From Candidatus Heimdallarchaeota archaeon (GTDB lineage: Archaea; Asgardarchaeota; Heimdallarchaeia; Heimdallarchaeales; Heimdallarchaeaceae): a stretch of DNA of 64,000 nt. Positions within the stretch are counted from its first letter, which is position 1. Each line of letters opens with the position of its first letter. Positions 1 through 7,610 of this stretch are shown here, piece after piece. The stretch covers positions 1 to 64,000 of the forward strand of contig JAAFKI010000059.1 in the NCBI GenBank assembly GCA_021399345.1, in the 5' to 3' direction. The position numbers were made by a program, and so were the translations under genes. The notes beneath the pieces were generated by a model, which worked only from the letters and a program-made list of their open reading frames with translations, had not been told where the DNA came from and did not search any database.

Positions 1-6
1 ATTCTT

Positions 7-35
7 AATCCAATATTTGCTTTCAAATAAGGATT
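7..35. repeat. Imperfect inverted repeat / hairpin
   Basis: The arms AATCC (7-11) and GGATT (31-35) pair. After a small internal loop, TATTTG (14-19) pairs with CAAATA (24-29) around a CTTT loop. It lies about 70 bases beyond the stop of the minus-strand PIN gene. It could be a 3'-end or processing structure of the aIF2-gamma/PIN transcript, or belong to whatever lies left of the window. No gene is seen in bases 1-104. Confidence 0.35.
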
Positions 36-104
36 GAAAAACACAATAACACAATCTAATTAAAATTTGTGATTTATACCGCGCTAAATCTTAGCTTCGT
101 TCTC

Positions 105-491
105 CTAGATATCACCGAACAAAGAAAGCTTATTCTTCCCACGTAAAGAAATAACTACAATCCCCTTCTCCCGTAACCTCAAACGCAGCTCAGTATCGTT
201 TGTGGCAACAATTGCTTTTTTTTCTAATGCCAACCGTAATATTTCTTCATCAGCATGGCAATTAGTGTTTGATTCTATTTTTACAAACCCGTTAGCCAAT
301 TCTAATGCTAGTTTTGCCTTTTGCCTAATAGAAGGGCTTTCTTTTTCTGATAATCTCTCTAATTCATCCAAAACAATTTGTGGTACAACAATTTCAAAAC
401 TTGTTTGCACCAATCGTTCAATCTCATAAGATAAATTTATCTTTTTTTCAAGAGGAAGCATTAGCATGCTAGAATCTATAATAATTAACAT
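105..491 (-). CDS. PIN-domain protein (FCF1/VapC9-like), probable ribonuclease
   Basis: 128-residue protein of the PIN fold. The N-terminal strand IIIDSSML carries the first metal-binding aspartate. DELERL supplies a conserved acidic residue mid-protein, and VATNDTELR near the C-terminus is the typical late PIN motif with two more acidic positions. PIN domains are Mg2+-dependent ribonucleases; archaeal members of this type resemble Fcf1/Nob1-like RNA-processing factors more than toxins. It starts with ATG 6 bases after the aIF2-gamma stop, so it is probably co-transcribed with it. That pairing is common in archaea and argues for a housekeeping RNA role. No antitoxin gene is adjacent. The substrate is unknown. 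Confidence 0.8.
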   Translation of the reverse strand: MLIIIDSSMLMLPLEKKINLSYEIERLVQTSFEIVVPQIVLDELERLSEKESPSIRQKAKLALELANGFVKIESNTNCHADEEILRLALEKKAIVATNDTELRLRLREKGIVVISLRGKNKLSLFGDI

Positions 492-497
492 GCGATT

Positions 498-1799
498 TCA
501 CGGCTTAAGTACTTCGCCAACCCCTATTAGACGGAATCTACCTGATATCCTTCTTGAGATAGCTACTTTGCTTTGTTCTCTTGCTGCTACTTCACGATTA
601 AGTTTTATGGAAGCTTCCTTCCCTTTAATTTCAGATATTACTCCTGCAGTTTTTGCAGTTCCAACATTTAACATCAAAGTCTCCCCTTGGGCTAATGGTT
701 GAACCTTTGTTATTTCTTCTGAGCCTACAACAAATTCCATTAACTGAAATTTCAATTTTAGTTCTGAAAGAATTTCAGGAGCATGACCTGGAGCAGTAAT
801 AATGTTGCCTGCCATTTTATCTGCCTTCACGAATGAGGGGTCTAATTCTGTTCCAATAGCAACAAGACCACCAGAATGGGCGCTTTCAACAAGACCCTGC
901 TCTCCTATTGCTATACTAGTAATTTTTGTCCTAATTGGGGTGTAAATTATTTTATTTGCCTTTTTGACAGGCAAACCAGGTACAATTTCAATTTCTTCAT
1001 TTACTTTGATTTGTCCTTTGATTATTGTTCCCCCAAGAGCTCCTCCCTTAATTTTATTGATTTTTGTTCCAGGTCTATTTATATCAAAAGATCTAGCAAC
1101 ATGCATTTCCAGAGGGCTGTCAATGTCTAAATCTGGTGTAGGAATATTTTTTTCAATTTCACAAATTAAAACATCTAGATTTGCTTTGTGCATTGCACTC
1201 ATAGGTATTATTGGGGCGTTTTCAGCAATAGTTCCTTTAATAAAGTCTTGAATTTCTTTATAATTTCTTTCGGCCTCTTCTTCACTAACAAGTTCAATTT
1301 TATTCTGAACAACGACTATATTTTGTATTTGAAGAATCTCCATCGCTGCAAGATGTTCTCTTGTTTGTGGTTGTGGGCATTTTGAGTTTGCAGCTATCAG
1401 AAGGATTGCCCCATTCATTAATGTTGCACCAGATAACAATGTTGCCATTAGAACCTCGTGTCCGGGACAATCAACAAAAGAAACTCTTCGCAAAAATTTA
1501 GAAGGTTTTCCACATTTTGGACATGTTTTTTCGACTGTATAAGCTTCAGGTTCAGGACACTTAGGGCACTTGCGAAATTCTGTATCAGCGTATCCTAATC
1601 TTATTGATATTCCTCTTTTAAGCTCCTCTGAGTGATCATCAGGGAATTTACCTGTTAAAGCTTGGACTAAAGTAGATTTACCATTGTCTACATGTCCAAT
1701 AGTCCCAATATTAACTACTGGTTGTCTGATGACTTTTTCTTCCTTTTTAGCTGCTGTGGGGGTGCTTTTTTGCTTTTCTGGGGAACTTTCTTCGCTCAT
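498..1799 (-). CDS. eif2g: Translation initiation factor aIF2 subunit gamma
   Basis: 433 residues. This is the GTP-binding core of archaeal/eukaryotic initiation factor 2, which with the alpha and beta subunits carries Met-tRNAi to the small ribosomal subunit. The GTPase motifs are clear: GHVDNGKST (P-loop), DCPGHE (G3) and QNKIELV (G4). Between G2 and G3 sits the family-typical zinc knuckle with CPKCPEP and TCPKCG cysteine pairs. EF-Tu-like domains II and III follow, ending in RFRLIGVGEV. The lysine-rich N-terminal extension of about 25 residues is variable. The gene heads a minus-strand pair with the PIN gene and is divergent from rpo7, so the roughly 290-base spacer holds promoters for both directions. 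Confidence 0.97.
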   Translation of the reverse strand: MSEESSPEKQKSTPTAAKKEEKVIRQPVVNIGTIGHVDNGKSTLVQALTGKFPDDHSEELKRGISIRLGYADTEFRKCPKCPEPEAYTVEKTCPKCGKPSKFLRRVSFVDCPGHEVLMATLLSGATLMNGAILLIAANSKCPQPQTREHLAAMEILQIQNIVVVQNKIELVSEEEAERNYKEIQDFIKGTIAENAPIIPMSAMHKANLDVLICEIEKNIPTPDLDIDSPLEMHVARSFDINRPGTKINKIKGGALGGTIIKGQIKVNEEIEIVPGLPVKKANKIIYTPIRTKITSIAIGEQGLVESAHSGGLVAIGTELDPSFVKADKMAGNIITAPGHAPEILSELKLKFQLMEFVVGSEEITKVQPLAQGETLMLNVGTAKTAGVISEIKGKEASIKLNREVAAREQSKVAISRRISGRFRLIGVGEVLKP

Positions 1800-2030
1800 T
1801 AATTTTTCCTCAATAGTTCTCTTAGTGCTTAAATGAAATTATTTTGCAGTTTTTAATGCTTATTTATTCAAGACTGATACCTAAGCAATACTAATACATC
1901 AAAAACTTTACGTTCAGCTAACTTTTATTCCAGTTAACTTTTTTTTCAGCCAACTTTGATAAAATCTAAATTTAGCTATTTTCCCCCCAGACTCTCTTTA
2001 ATTGTTTAGAAAAGATATTTAATATAACTA

Positions 2031-2040
2031 TATTTAAAAG
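2031..2040 (+). promoter_or_regulatory. Probable TATA box for the rpo7-S27ae operon
   Basis: TATTTAAAAG matches the archaeal TATA consensus and lies about 50 bases before the rpo7 TTG start, which implies a short leader. The surrounding intergenic region 1800-2086 is AT-rich and separates the divergent aIF2-gamma and rpo7 transcription units. No small gene is seen in it. Confidence 0.45.
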
Positions 2041-2086
2041 CAATAGATAAGAACGAGCACTGTAGAAGAAAGAGAGTGATGTTGTC

Positions 2087-2662
2087 TTGTATTACAGTGT
2101 TAAAGCAAAAGATACACTTAGAGTACCTCCAAACAGATTCGATGAAGATCTTTCTCAAGTTTTAGTAGAAATCGCAAGAGAAAGCTTCGAAGGTAAAATC
2201 GACCCTGATGTTGGTTTTATTGTTGCAGTTACAGAGATTAATAAAATATATCAAGGTAAATTGATTTCAGGAGATGGGGGAGCATATTATGAAACTGATT
2301 TCGGTTTATTATGCTATTTACCTGAAATTGGAGAAATCGTAACTGGAGAAGTTGTTGAATGTGTTGATTTTGGAGCATTTATAAGAATAGGAACAATTGA
2401 TGCTCTATGTCATGTTTCTCAAATTGCAGATGATTATTTCCGTTATATCCCAAAAAATGCTGTTTTAAGAGGGGATAAATCTAAACGTGATTTATTAGTT
2501 AATACAAAAGTTCGATCCAAAATAATCGCTGTAAGCATAGGTAAAACAGCAATTCGTGTTGGACTAACTATGCGTCAAGATTCTCTTGGAGCGATTGATT
2601 GGGTAGAAGAATGGAAAAGAGATTTGAAGAAGCCTAAAAAGAAAGATGAGGAGGCTGCATAA
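2087..2662 (+). CDS. rpo7: DNA-directed RNA polymerase subunit Rpo7 (RpoE1)
   Basis: 191 residues, homologous to eukaryotic Rpb7. Rpo7 and Rpo4 form the stalk of archaeal RNA polymerase, which helps open-complex formation and binds nascent RNA. The N-terminal RNP-like tip domain begins YYSVKAKDTLRVPP, and an S1/OB domain follows around residues 80-165, with the S1-type segment GEIVTGEVVECVDFGAFI. The start is TTG at 2087; no ATG lies in frame nearby, and the usual family N-terminus (M-Y-x-x) begins exactly there. First gene of a classic archaeal operon with spt4, dephospho-CoA kinase, S24e and S27ae. The tail is lysine-rich. Confidence 0.96.
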   Translation: MYYSVKAKDTLRVPPNRFDEDLSQVLVEIARESFEGKIDPDVGFIVAVTEINKIYQGKLISGDGGAYYETDFGLLCYLPEIGEIVTGEVVECVDFGAFIRIGTIDALCHVSQIADDYFRYIPKNAVLRGDKSKRDLLVNTKVRSKIIAVSIGKTAIRVGLTMRQDSLGAIDWVEEWKRDLKKPKKKDEEAA

Positions 2663-2663
2663 T

Positions 2664-2852
2664 ATGTCTAAAGCTTGTCGAGTATGTCACCATATTGTAG
2701 AGAAAACAGCCAATATCTGTCCAAGTTGTAAAACACAAGATCTCTCTTCTGAATACACTGGAGAAATTTTTATTTTAAACCCTGAAGACAGTGAAGTATC
2801 TCAAAGAATGAAAATTAGTAAGAAAGGACACTATGCACTAAGAGTTCGGTGA
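2664..2852 (+). CDS. spt4: Transcription elongation factor Spt4 (RpoE2)
   Basis: 62 residues. A small zinc-ribbon protein that binds Spt5 and stabilises elongating RNA polymerase. The zinc site is CRVCHHI...CPSC, and the C-terminal half has the Spt4 fold with the late glycine in ISKKGHYALRVR. I chose ATG 2664, one base after the rpo7 stop, because the family N-terminus begins just before the first CxxC. An in-frame upstream ATG at 2646 would add six residues encoded inside rpo7. A purine-rich GAGGAGG stretch precedes the start. Confidence 0.93.
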   Translation: MSKACRVCHHIVEKTANICPSCKTQDLSSEYTGEIFILNPEDSEVSQRMKISKKGHYALRVR

Positions 2853-3409
2853 AACTAGTGGATTTTTTCAATAAAGGCTATTACATCTTACCTGAAGATG
2901 AGAGAAATTACTTTAAAGAGCCCTTAGGTATTGTGCTGAGCACAGATGAGGAAATTGAGGATATCGTTCACGTTCTAAAAACAAGTCAAGAAGATTGTAA
3001 GATCGTTACAGTTGGAGATGTAAGTACTCAAACCCTTTTGAACAAAGGGCTTGTTCCTAATATTGCAATTATTGATGAACGTGTTCAAAGAAATAGATCT
3101 GATATGGTCGATATGTCCAAATTCACCGTGGTAGAAGCAAAAAATCCTGCAGGAACTATTACTTTAGAAGCATGGGATATGATTCAAAAAGTTCTAAAAA
3201 AGGATGATATCAAAATCATTATAAAAATAAGTGGTGAAGAGGATTTACTGGTGCTTCCAGCTATATATGAAACGCCTTATAATTCAAAAGTCTTATATGG
3301 ACAACCAAATGAAGGGCTAGTAATAGTCACAGTCACAGAAGAAGTTAAGAAAAAAGTGAAGAGTTTAATTCAGAAAATGGTGAAAATCAATGAAAATCAA
3401 AATCGTTAA
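2849..3409 (+). CDS. GTP-dependent dephospho-CoA kinase (DUF359 family)
   Basis: 186 residues of the archaeal DUF359 family, shown in Thermococcus to phosphorylate dephospho-CoA with GTP as the last step of CoA synthesis. Family features visible are the early glycine/acidic segment, VTVGDVSTQTLL (the conserved VGDVT-like motif), IAIIDERVQR and the later NPAGTIT and KISGEEDLLVLP motifs. The GTG start overlaps the spt4 stop by four bases, indicating translational coupling. The position between spt4 and S24e is the usual one in archaea. The 3' end overlaps the S24e start by 20 bases. Confidence 0.92.
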   Translation: MKLVDFFNKGYYILPEDERNYFKEPLGIVLSTDEEIEDIVHVLKTSQEDCKIVTVGDVSTQTLLNKGLVPNIAIIDERVQRNRSDMVDMSKFTVVEAKNPAGTITLEAWDMIQKVLKKDDIKIIIKISGEEDLLVLPAIYETPYNSKVLYGQPNEGLVIVTVTEEVKKKVKSLIQKMVKINENQNR

Positions 3410-3686
3410 GAAGACAGAAAATAAACTACTCGATAGGGTAGAACTTGATGTGGAGATAGAGCATCAAGGAGATCCTGTTCCTACAAGAGATGCTGTTCTT
3501 GGGAGAGTTGCAGCTGAGGTTAATAAAGAGAAAAACCAAGTTGTTCTTATTAAAATGCAAGCAAAATATGGAATTGGTATCAGTCACGCTATAATTCATG
3601 CTTATGATTCTCAAGAACGTGCCATTGCAGTTGAAAGAGAATATTTACTAAAAAGATCTGGAATTAGAGAAGAAAAAAAAGAATAG
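3390..3686 (+). CDS. rps24e: Ribosomal protein S24e
   Basis: 98 residues, the archaeal/eukaryotic-specific small-subunit protein S24e. The N-terminus KIKIVKKTENKLLDR and the central HQGDPVPTRDAVLGRVA are diagnostic, followed by a basic stretch and GIGISHAIIHAYDS (the conserved G-x-A-x-IYD region). It starts within the end of the dephospho-CoA kinase gene (20-base overlap) and is followed after 9 bases by S27ae, so all five genes of the operon are tightly packed. Confidence 0.96.
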   Translation: MKIKIVKKTENKLLDRVELDVEIEHQGDPVPTRDAVLGRVAAEVNKEKNQVVLIKMQAKYGIGISHAIIHAYDSQERAIAVEREYLLKRSGIREEKKE

Positions 3687-3695
3687 GTGCAAACT

Positions 3696-3863
3696 ATGAG
3701 CGAAATACACAAAAGGTACAAAGCTGAAGGAGACAAGATAGTTAGAACAAAAAAGATTTGCGAACGTTGTGGGGATGCAGTATATATGGCTGAACATCCA
3801 GATCGTCAAACTTGTGGAAAATGTGGTTTCACCCAGTATAAACGTGGTCGTAAAACCTCTTAA
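3696..3863 (+). CDS. rps27ae: Ribosomal protein S27ae (eS31)
   Basis: 55 residues. A zinc-ribbon protein of the 30S subunit; the eukaryotic homologue is synthesised as a ubiquitin fusion, but here no ubiquitin domain is attached. It reads MSEIHKRYKAEGDKIVRTKK and then CERCGDAVYMA...CGKCGFTQY, giving the two CxxC zinc pairs. It ends at TAA 3861-3863 and closes the rpo7 operon. Its length is typical of archaeal S27ae. Confidence 0.93.
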   Translation: MSEIHKRYKAEGDKIVRTKKICERCGDAVYMAEHPDRQTCGKCGFTQYKRGRKTS

Positions 3864-3918
3864 CAAAATTTTAAACTCTTACAGAAAAATTTATACTTCA
3901 TTCCCTTCTTAATATAAT

Positions 3919-4006
3919 TAGGCGAATGACTGATTGAGACGGCTTAGATGTGCTCTTCACACACATGATAGAAAGATCAAAGGACGCCATCATCAATATT
4001 TTTTTT
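3919..4006 (+). ncRNA. Candidate small structured RNA with its own promoter and poly-T end
   Basis: A TATA-like TTTATA at 3890-3895 lies about 26 bases before GGCG (3921-3924), which pairs with CGCC (3985-3988). An inner hairpin ATGTG (3948-3952) / CACAT (3962-3966) is present, and eight T residues (3999-4006) follow. Promoter spacing, terminal stem and T-tract together suggest an independent RNA of about 70-85 nt. An ATGATAG motif at 3965-3971 resembles a C' box, but no clean CTGA D box is positioned as in a C/D sRNA. A tRNA is unlikely: there is no seven-base acceptor stem and no GTTC T-loop. Function unknown. Confidence 0.4.
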
Positions 4007-4057
4007 ACATTTCTTTCTTAAGGCATCAATACCTAGATAAAAAAGATTTAAAACAGA

Positions 4058-4582
4058 ATGAAGAATATTTTAACGTCAAATACATTCAATAGGGCAAAAC
4101 ATATGAAATCTTTTGAAGCAAAAATCCCAGAAAAACTATATAAATATATTGAGAAACTCGTTAATGAGGAGAATTTTGAATCTATTGATTCATTTGTTAA
4201 TCATGCTATTCATTGGATAGCTGAATTATACGGTTTTGGTGAACAATCTGAAGGGAAGAGTTTGAAAGACTTAATTGCTGATGTTATGCATTCTAAGCCT
4301 AAGCCTAGAACTGGAGTCAAGGAAACACCAAAAGTAAAGGTTGCAGTTAAGGAACCTGATATTCCAAATAAGGACATAATTCTTGAATCCTATGGTTCCT
4401 CTAAATTCATGTTTGAAGATGCAATATTTGCTGCTTGTCAATTTTCTGCATTGAAGCAAGGAACGCCTCCAATTTCTAAGGAAGAATTTATCAAATCCTT
4501 AGAACAGATGACAGATGCTGGAATTCTTACTCAGATTCAACAGGGCGATAAAACAATGTGGAAGAGAATAGTAGAGAATTGA
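4058..4582 (+). CDS. Ribbon-helix-helix-like N-terminal domain protein, unknown function
   Basis: 174 residues. The segment from FEAKIPEKLYKYIEKLV to SIDSFVNHAIHWIAELYG looks like a CopG/Arc-type ribbon-helix-helix, that is a short strand followed by two helices. A basic, proline-containing linker (about 85-115) connects it to a C-terminal helical domain with PISKEEFIKSLEQMTDAGIL, which resembles a winged-helix or short HTH element. It may be a DNA-binding regulator. The start is uncertain: ATG 4058 or the in-frame ATG 4103, where the RHH-like strand begins. It stands alone between a candidate RNA and the convergent triosephosphate isomerase gene. Not matched to a named family. Confidence 0.6.
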   Translation: MKNILTSNTFNRAKHMKSFEAKIPEKLYKYIEKLVNEENFESIDSFVNHAIHWIAELYGFGEQSEGKSLKDLIADVMHSKPKPRTGVKETPKVKVAVKEPDIPNKDIILESYGSSKFMFEDAIFAACQFSALKQGTPPISKEEFIKSLEQMTDAGILTQIQQGDKTMWKRIVEN

Positions 4583-4612
4583 TTTTCTTAGATTTCTCTT
4601 ACTTACTGAAAT

Positions 4613-5290
4613 TTACAAAACTGCTTTTGCCATTTCTATTAGTACTTCTTTTGGGTCTTTAGCCTTCACAAAACCTGAAGCTAAAAGAACTCCTTTTGCT
4701 CCTAATTGCAAAGCTTCAAAAACATCTTTATTGGTCGAAACTCCAGCTCCCACTAAGGGTTGAATGTTTGAATTAATGTCAGAAATAGCTTTGATAGTGT
4801 CTTTAACCAAACTTGGTTGCGTAGTAACTGATACTCCGCTACCAATTAGTTCAGGTGGTTCCATGGCACACGCTACTGGATTAAGAGCGGCTATTGCTTT
4901 GCTTGTTTGGAGATTATTAGAACACACACAAGTGAAGAAATCTAGAGTATTTGCTTTATCAACTATTCTTTCAATATCAGCTAACTTTAATCTGTGTTCA
5001 GAATGGTTAACAAGAGAACCAATTGCTCCTGTTTCTATTACGGCTTGAATAAGATTATTTCCTGTATAACTCCCAGAATCATTTGCATCTACATGCTGTG
5101 CTAAAACTGGAATATCAACCTCTTCTGCGATTTTCCTTAAGTCAACGGTTTGAGGACAAACTGCAATTGACACACTTAACTCTCTAGCAACCTCTTCTGC
5201 AATCTTGGAAAGATGTAATCCCTTCTTCCCAATCGTTTGATCATAATTCTTAAAATTTAGTATAATAACGGGATAAGTTATCTTAATCAT
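4613..5290 (-). CDS. tpiA: Triosephosphate isomerase
   Basis: 225 residues, the short archaeal type of TIM-barrel isomerase that interconverts dihydroxyacetone phosphate and glyceraldehyde 3-phosphate. The catalytic residues are visible: Lys in LNFKNYDQ, His in LVNHSEHR and Glu in CAMEPPELIGSG; the phosphate-binding end is LVGAGVST and GVLLASGFVKA. I set the start at ATG 5290 (MIKITYPVII). A longer in-frame extension to 5437 would add about 49 residues without TIM similarity and would overlap the promoter and start of the divergent Roadblock gene. A TTTTTAAAC element about 20 bases upstream fits a TATA box. Confidence 0.95.
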   Translation of the reverse strand: MIKITYPVIILNFKNYDQTIGKKGLHLSKIAEEVARELSVSIAVCPQTVDLRKIAEEVDIPVLAQHVDANDSGSYTGNNLIQAVIETGAIGSLVNHSEHRLKLADIERIVDKANTLDFFTCVCSNNLQTSKAIAALNPVACAMEPPELIGSGVSVTTQPSLVKDTIKAISDINSNIQPLVGAGVSTNKDVFEALQLGAKGVLLASGFVKAKDPKEVLIEMAKAVL

Positions 5291-5345
5291 GTGGTTAATT
5301 TTTACGTCATGTTTAAAAAGTTTGCTTGGTAAAAATATTAACACT

Positions 5346-5360
5346 ACATATAAATATATT
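5346..5360 (+). promoter_or_regulatory. Probable TATA box of the Roadblock operon
   Basis: ATATAAATATATT lies 40-50 bases before the first candidate start codon of the Roadblock gene. It sits in the short divergent spacer shared with the triosephosphate isomerase promoter. Confidence 0.4.
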
Positions 5361-5397
5361 AAACAACAAATAGACATTAAGAGATGTCGTAAAATAC

Positions 5398-5922
5398 TTG
5401 GTGATATGCTTGTATGGTGCTGACCAAATAAATACAATACTTCATGAAATTATAACAAGTGATGCTAATATCAATCATGTAATATTAGCTGATAAGACAG
5501 GATTAACACTGGCTTACTCTTCAAGATTCGCTTTTGATGAATTTGAAACAGAAGCTCTTGGAGCTATAGCAAGCGCAGTTTACTTAGCTAGTGAACAGCA
5601 AGGTACAAATGTTGGATTAGCTGTGCTAGATATAATTATTTCTGAATTTACAGATGGTTTAATTTTAGTGGCAAGTTGTGGAAGTACTGTTGTGTGCTTA
5701 ATTACAGATGCTGGTGTAGCTCTTGGAATGGTTAGAAGAACCATGAAAATAGCAGCGGAAAAAATCAGAAATATATTGGACGTTGAAGCAAAACCTGTCC
5801 CAGCTCCGGAAGTTAAACCTGCAGTAGCTGCCCAACCGGTTGTTGTTGAAGAAGAGAAGAAGGTTCAAGATGAATTTATATCAGATTTAGAACTTGCATT
5901 ACGGGAGCTAGAACAATTTTAG
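5398..5922 (+). CDS. Roadblock/LC7 domain protein with proline/alanine-rich tail
   Basis: 174 residues. Residues 5-118 form one Roadblock/LC7 (MglB-like) domain: a helix, then VILADKTGLTLAYSS, a central helix with GAIASAVYLASEQQ, and strands DGLILVASCGSTVVCLITDAG, then helix MVRRTMKIAAEKI. Such proteins act as platforms or GAPs for small GTPases. A linker rich in Pro, Ala and Val (PVPAPEVKPAVAAQPV) leads to an acidic C-terminal helix that could be a docking peptide. The start is TTG 5398, GTG 5401 or TTG 5410; no ATG fits. It heads a three-gene unit with a KaiC-like protein and a coiled-coil protein, opposite a convergent Ras-type GTPase, a plausible partner. Confidence 0.85.
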   Translation: MVICLYGADQINTILHEIITSDANINHVILADKTGLTLAYSSRFAFDEFETEALGAIASAVYLASEQQGTNVGLAVLDIIISEFTDGLILVASCGSTVVCLITDAGVALGMVRRTMKIAAEKIRNILDVEAKPVPAPEVKPAVAAQPVVVEEEKKVQDEFISDLELALRELEQF

Positions 5923-5944
5923 CTAATTATTTGAGGAATGTTTA

Positions 5945-6775
5945 ATGGATATGAACTCACCATCTGGAGGGACAGAACGTATAGGAAAGTCAAACCCCTC
6001 AAAGGATGCAAGAGGCGATTTAGTTCAAACTGGTATTAGATCACTTGATCAAAAATTGGGGATGGAGATGTCCTCAAGAAAAGGGTTACCTCAAGGATCT
6101 CTTATACTGGTAAGTTATCCTTCAGAAACAGTTATACCAACATTATTTATACAAAGGATTCTTCTGAATTGGGCTCAAAACTCTGACAATGTAATTTTCT
6201 ATGTTCATAGTAGTCGTCCGTATTCTCATATTCTGAATTCATTCAACGCTTATGAGTGGGATGTGAAACCTTTCGAAGGAAAGAACTGGTATTTTGAAAA
6301 TATGTTTGATCTTTCAAGTTCTTCAATGGCTTCTTCTCTAAAACTAGGAAAGATTGAAGTAAAAAGAAAAACATATGTTAAGAAAATTATTGATAGAATG
6401 CTTCATGTAAAAGAAAATCAGAATAAACAATGTTTTAGTATTTTTGATGATTTATTGTGGATGAAAGAAGATAGATTGGATGAAGATTCAAATGCTCTAA
6501 TTACATTTCTAAAAGGAACAATAATGTCCTTAACAAAAATAGGTGGTGTGCATTTCTTTCTATTACCTCAAGATATACTAGATTCTGTAGCTGAAAGAAT
6601 AATCATGAATGCTGCTCAAGGGATATTTTATTTTTCAAGGAGCACTGTCGGAAGCAGAATAAAAGATACTTTTGCAATTACAAAATTAATGGGAGTGGCC
6701 TATGTAAGTGAAAACTTTGATCTTACACCCTCTGAATCCGAAGGCTTCAAGATTGAATCAACAGCAAAAATATAG
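5945..6775 (+). CDS. RecA/KaiC-like protein lacking a functional P-loop
   Basis: 276 residues. The layout matches the KaiC/RAD55/GvpD branch of RecA-like ATPases: TGIRSLDQKLG at the start, then GLPQGSLILVSYP where the P-loop should be, VIFYVHSSRPYSHI (strand and helix after the A site), and a Walker B-like strand CFSIFDDLLWM. The expected G-K-T/S of Walker A is replaced by SYPSETVIP, so it probably does not hydrolyse ATP. It lies 22 bases after the Roadblock gene and abuts the next gene. I infer a regulatory or scaffold role with those proteins. The fold assignment comes from the pattern, not from a search. Confidence 0.65.
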   Translation: MDMNSPSGGTERIGKSNPSKDARGDLVQTGIRSLDQKLGMEMSSRKGLPQGSLILVSYPSETVIPTLFIQRILLNWAQNSDNVIFYVHSSRPYSHILNSFNAYEWDVKPFEGKNWYFENMFDLSSSSMASSLKLGKIEVKRKTYVKKIIDRMLHVKENQNKQCFSIFDDLLWMKEDRLDEDSNALITFLKGTIMSLTKIGGVHFFLLPQDILDSVAERIIMNAAQGIFYFSRSTVGSRIKDTFAITKLMGVAYVSENFDLTPSESEGFKIESTAKI

Positions 6776-7582
6776 ATGATTTCGATGGAAAACCTTTATG
6801 AGAAAAAATCTGAGGATGATGATGAATTTCAAGAAATCGCTACAGAAATATCTAAGCTTTCTGAAGAAGTTGAAGAATTAAAGGAAAATCTCAAATCTCC
6901 AAGAAAAAAAGAAGCTAAAGCAGAAAAATCCAAGAAAAAAAATCAATCTTCAACTCTAGAACTAGATCCAGCAATACAGTATGTAAGTGAGCTTCTGGAA
7001 AACTCTTCAGATGTAGTAATAGCAGAAATGAAATCAGAATTCTTTCGATTGTTTAATTTCTTATCAAGCATGTTCTCAGTATCTCCCTATCAACAAGATC
7101 GAAGGATGATTCAAAGAAAAAATAGCGATGCTTCTGAAAGTAGCGAGAATATGGACGCTGGTTTTCTAGAGGAATTTCAAAAAGAAAAGGATATGCTAAA
7201 TCTACTTCTAGAAGAAAGAGAATCGTTAATTTACGAGTTATCAGATCAAGTTGTTGCGATTGAGTCAGAAAAAAAGAGATTAGAAGATGAGATGGAGAAA
7301 ATCAAAGAAGACATGGAGAAATGGATGAAACAAAAAAATATTCTAGAAAGAATAGTAACAACTGATCCAAGATTTAACGTCATAAATCTTCTTAGAAGGA
7401 TGGGCGTAATTGCTCCAATTCAGTTGTCTTTTGTACTTGGGGTTTCTCTTTCACAAACAAAGAAGTATATTTCAGAGCTAGAACAAATGAAAATATTGAA
7501 TGTAAATGAAGATGGAACAGTTTCTCTTCATGCTGAATTTGATGAGGATACAATGAATATACGAATCAACAATAATCAGTAA
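6776..7582 (+). CDS. Coiled-coil protein with C-terminal winged helix
   Basis: 268 residues. The N-terminus is acidic and predicted coiled coil (residues 15-45), followed by a lysine-rich linker. A second long coiled coil covers roughly residues 125-190 (heptad-rich EKDMLNLLLEERESLIYEL). Residues 195-255 resemble a winged helix: VINLLRRMGVIAPIQLSFVLGVSLSQTKKYISELEQMKIL, with a wing-like strand TVSLHAEF. It starts at ATG 6776 immediately after the stop of the KaiC-like gene, so the two are coupled. It may link the Roadblock/KaiC-like proteins to DNA or to each other. Not matched to a named family. Confidence 0.6.
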   Translation: MISMENLYEKKSEDDDEFQEIATEISKLSEEVEELKENLKSPRKKEAKAEKSKKKNQSSTLELDPAIQYVSELLENSSDVVIAEMKSEFFRLFNFLSSMFSVSPYQQDRRMIQRKNSDASESSENMDAGFLEEFQKEKDMLNLLLEERESLIYELSDQVVAIESEKKRLEDEMEKIKEDMEKWMKQKNILERIVTTDPRFNVINLLRRMGVIAPIQLSFVLGVSLSQTKKYISELEQMKILNVNEDGTVSLHAEFDEDTMNIRINNNQ

Positions 7583-7610
7583 AAAACAGAAGAAAAGGAA
7601 AAGAAATTAC

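Noticed and set aside
3919-4006. tRNA-like fold of the small RNA candidate
   Set aside because: The middle hairpin sits where an anticodon arm would be, but only four acceptor-stem pairs form, the base after the would-be anticodon is a pyrimidine and no T-arm with a GTTC-like loop exists.
5291-5437. N-terminal extension of triosephosphate isomerase
   Set aside because: The extra 49 residues are hydrophobic AT-rich translation, absent from TIM, and overlap the promoter and start of the divergent Roadblock gene.
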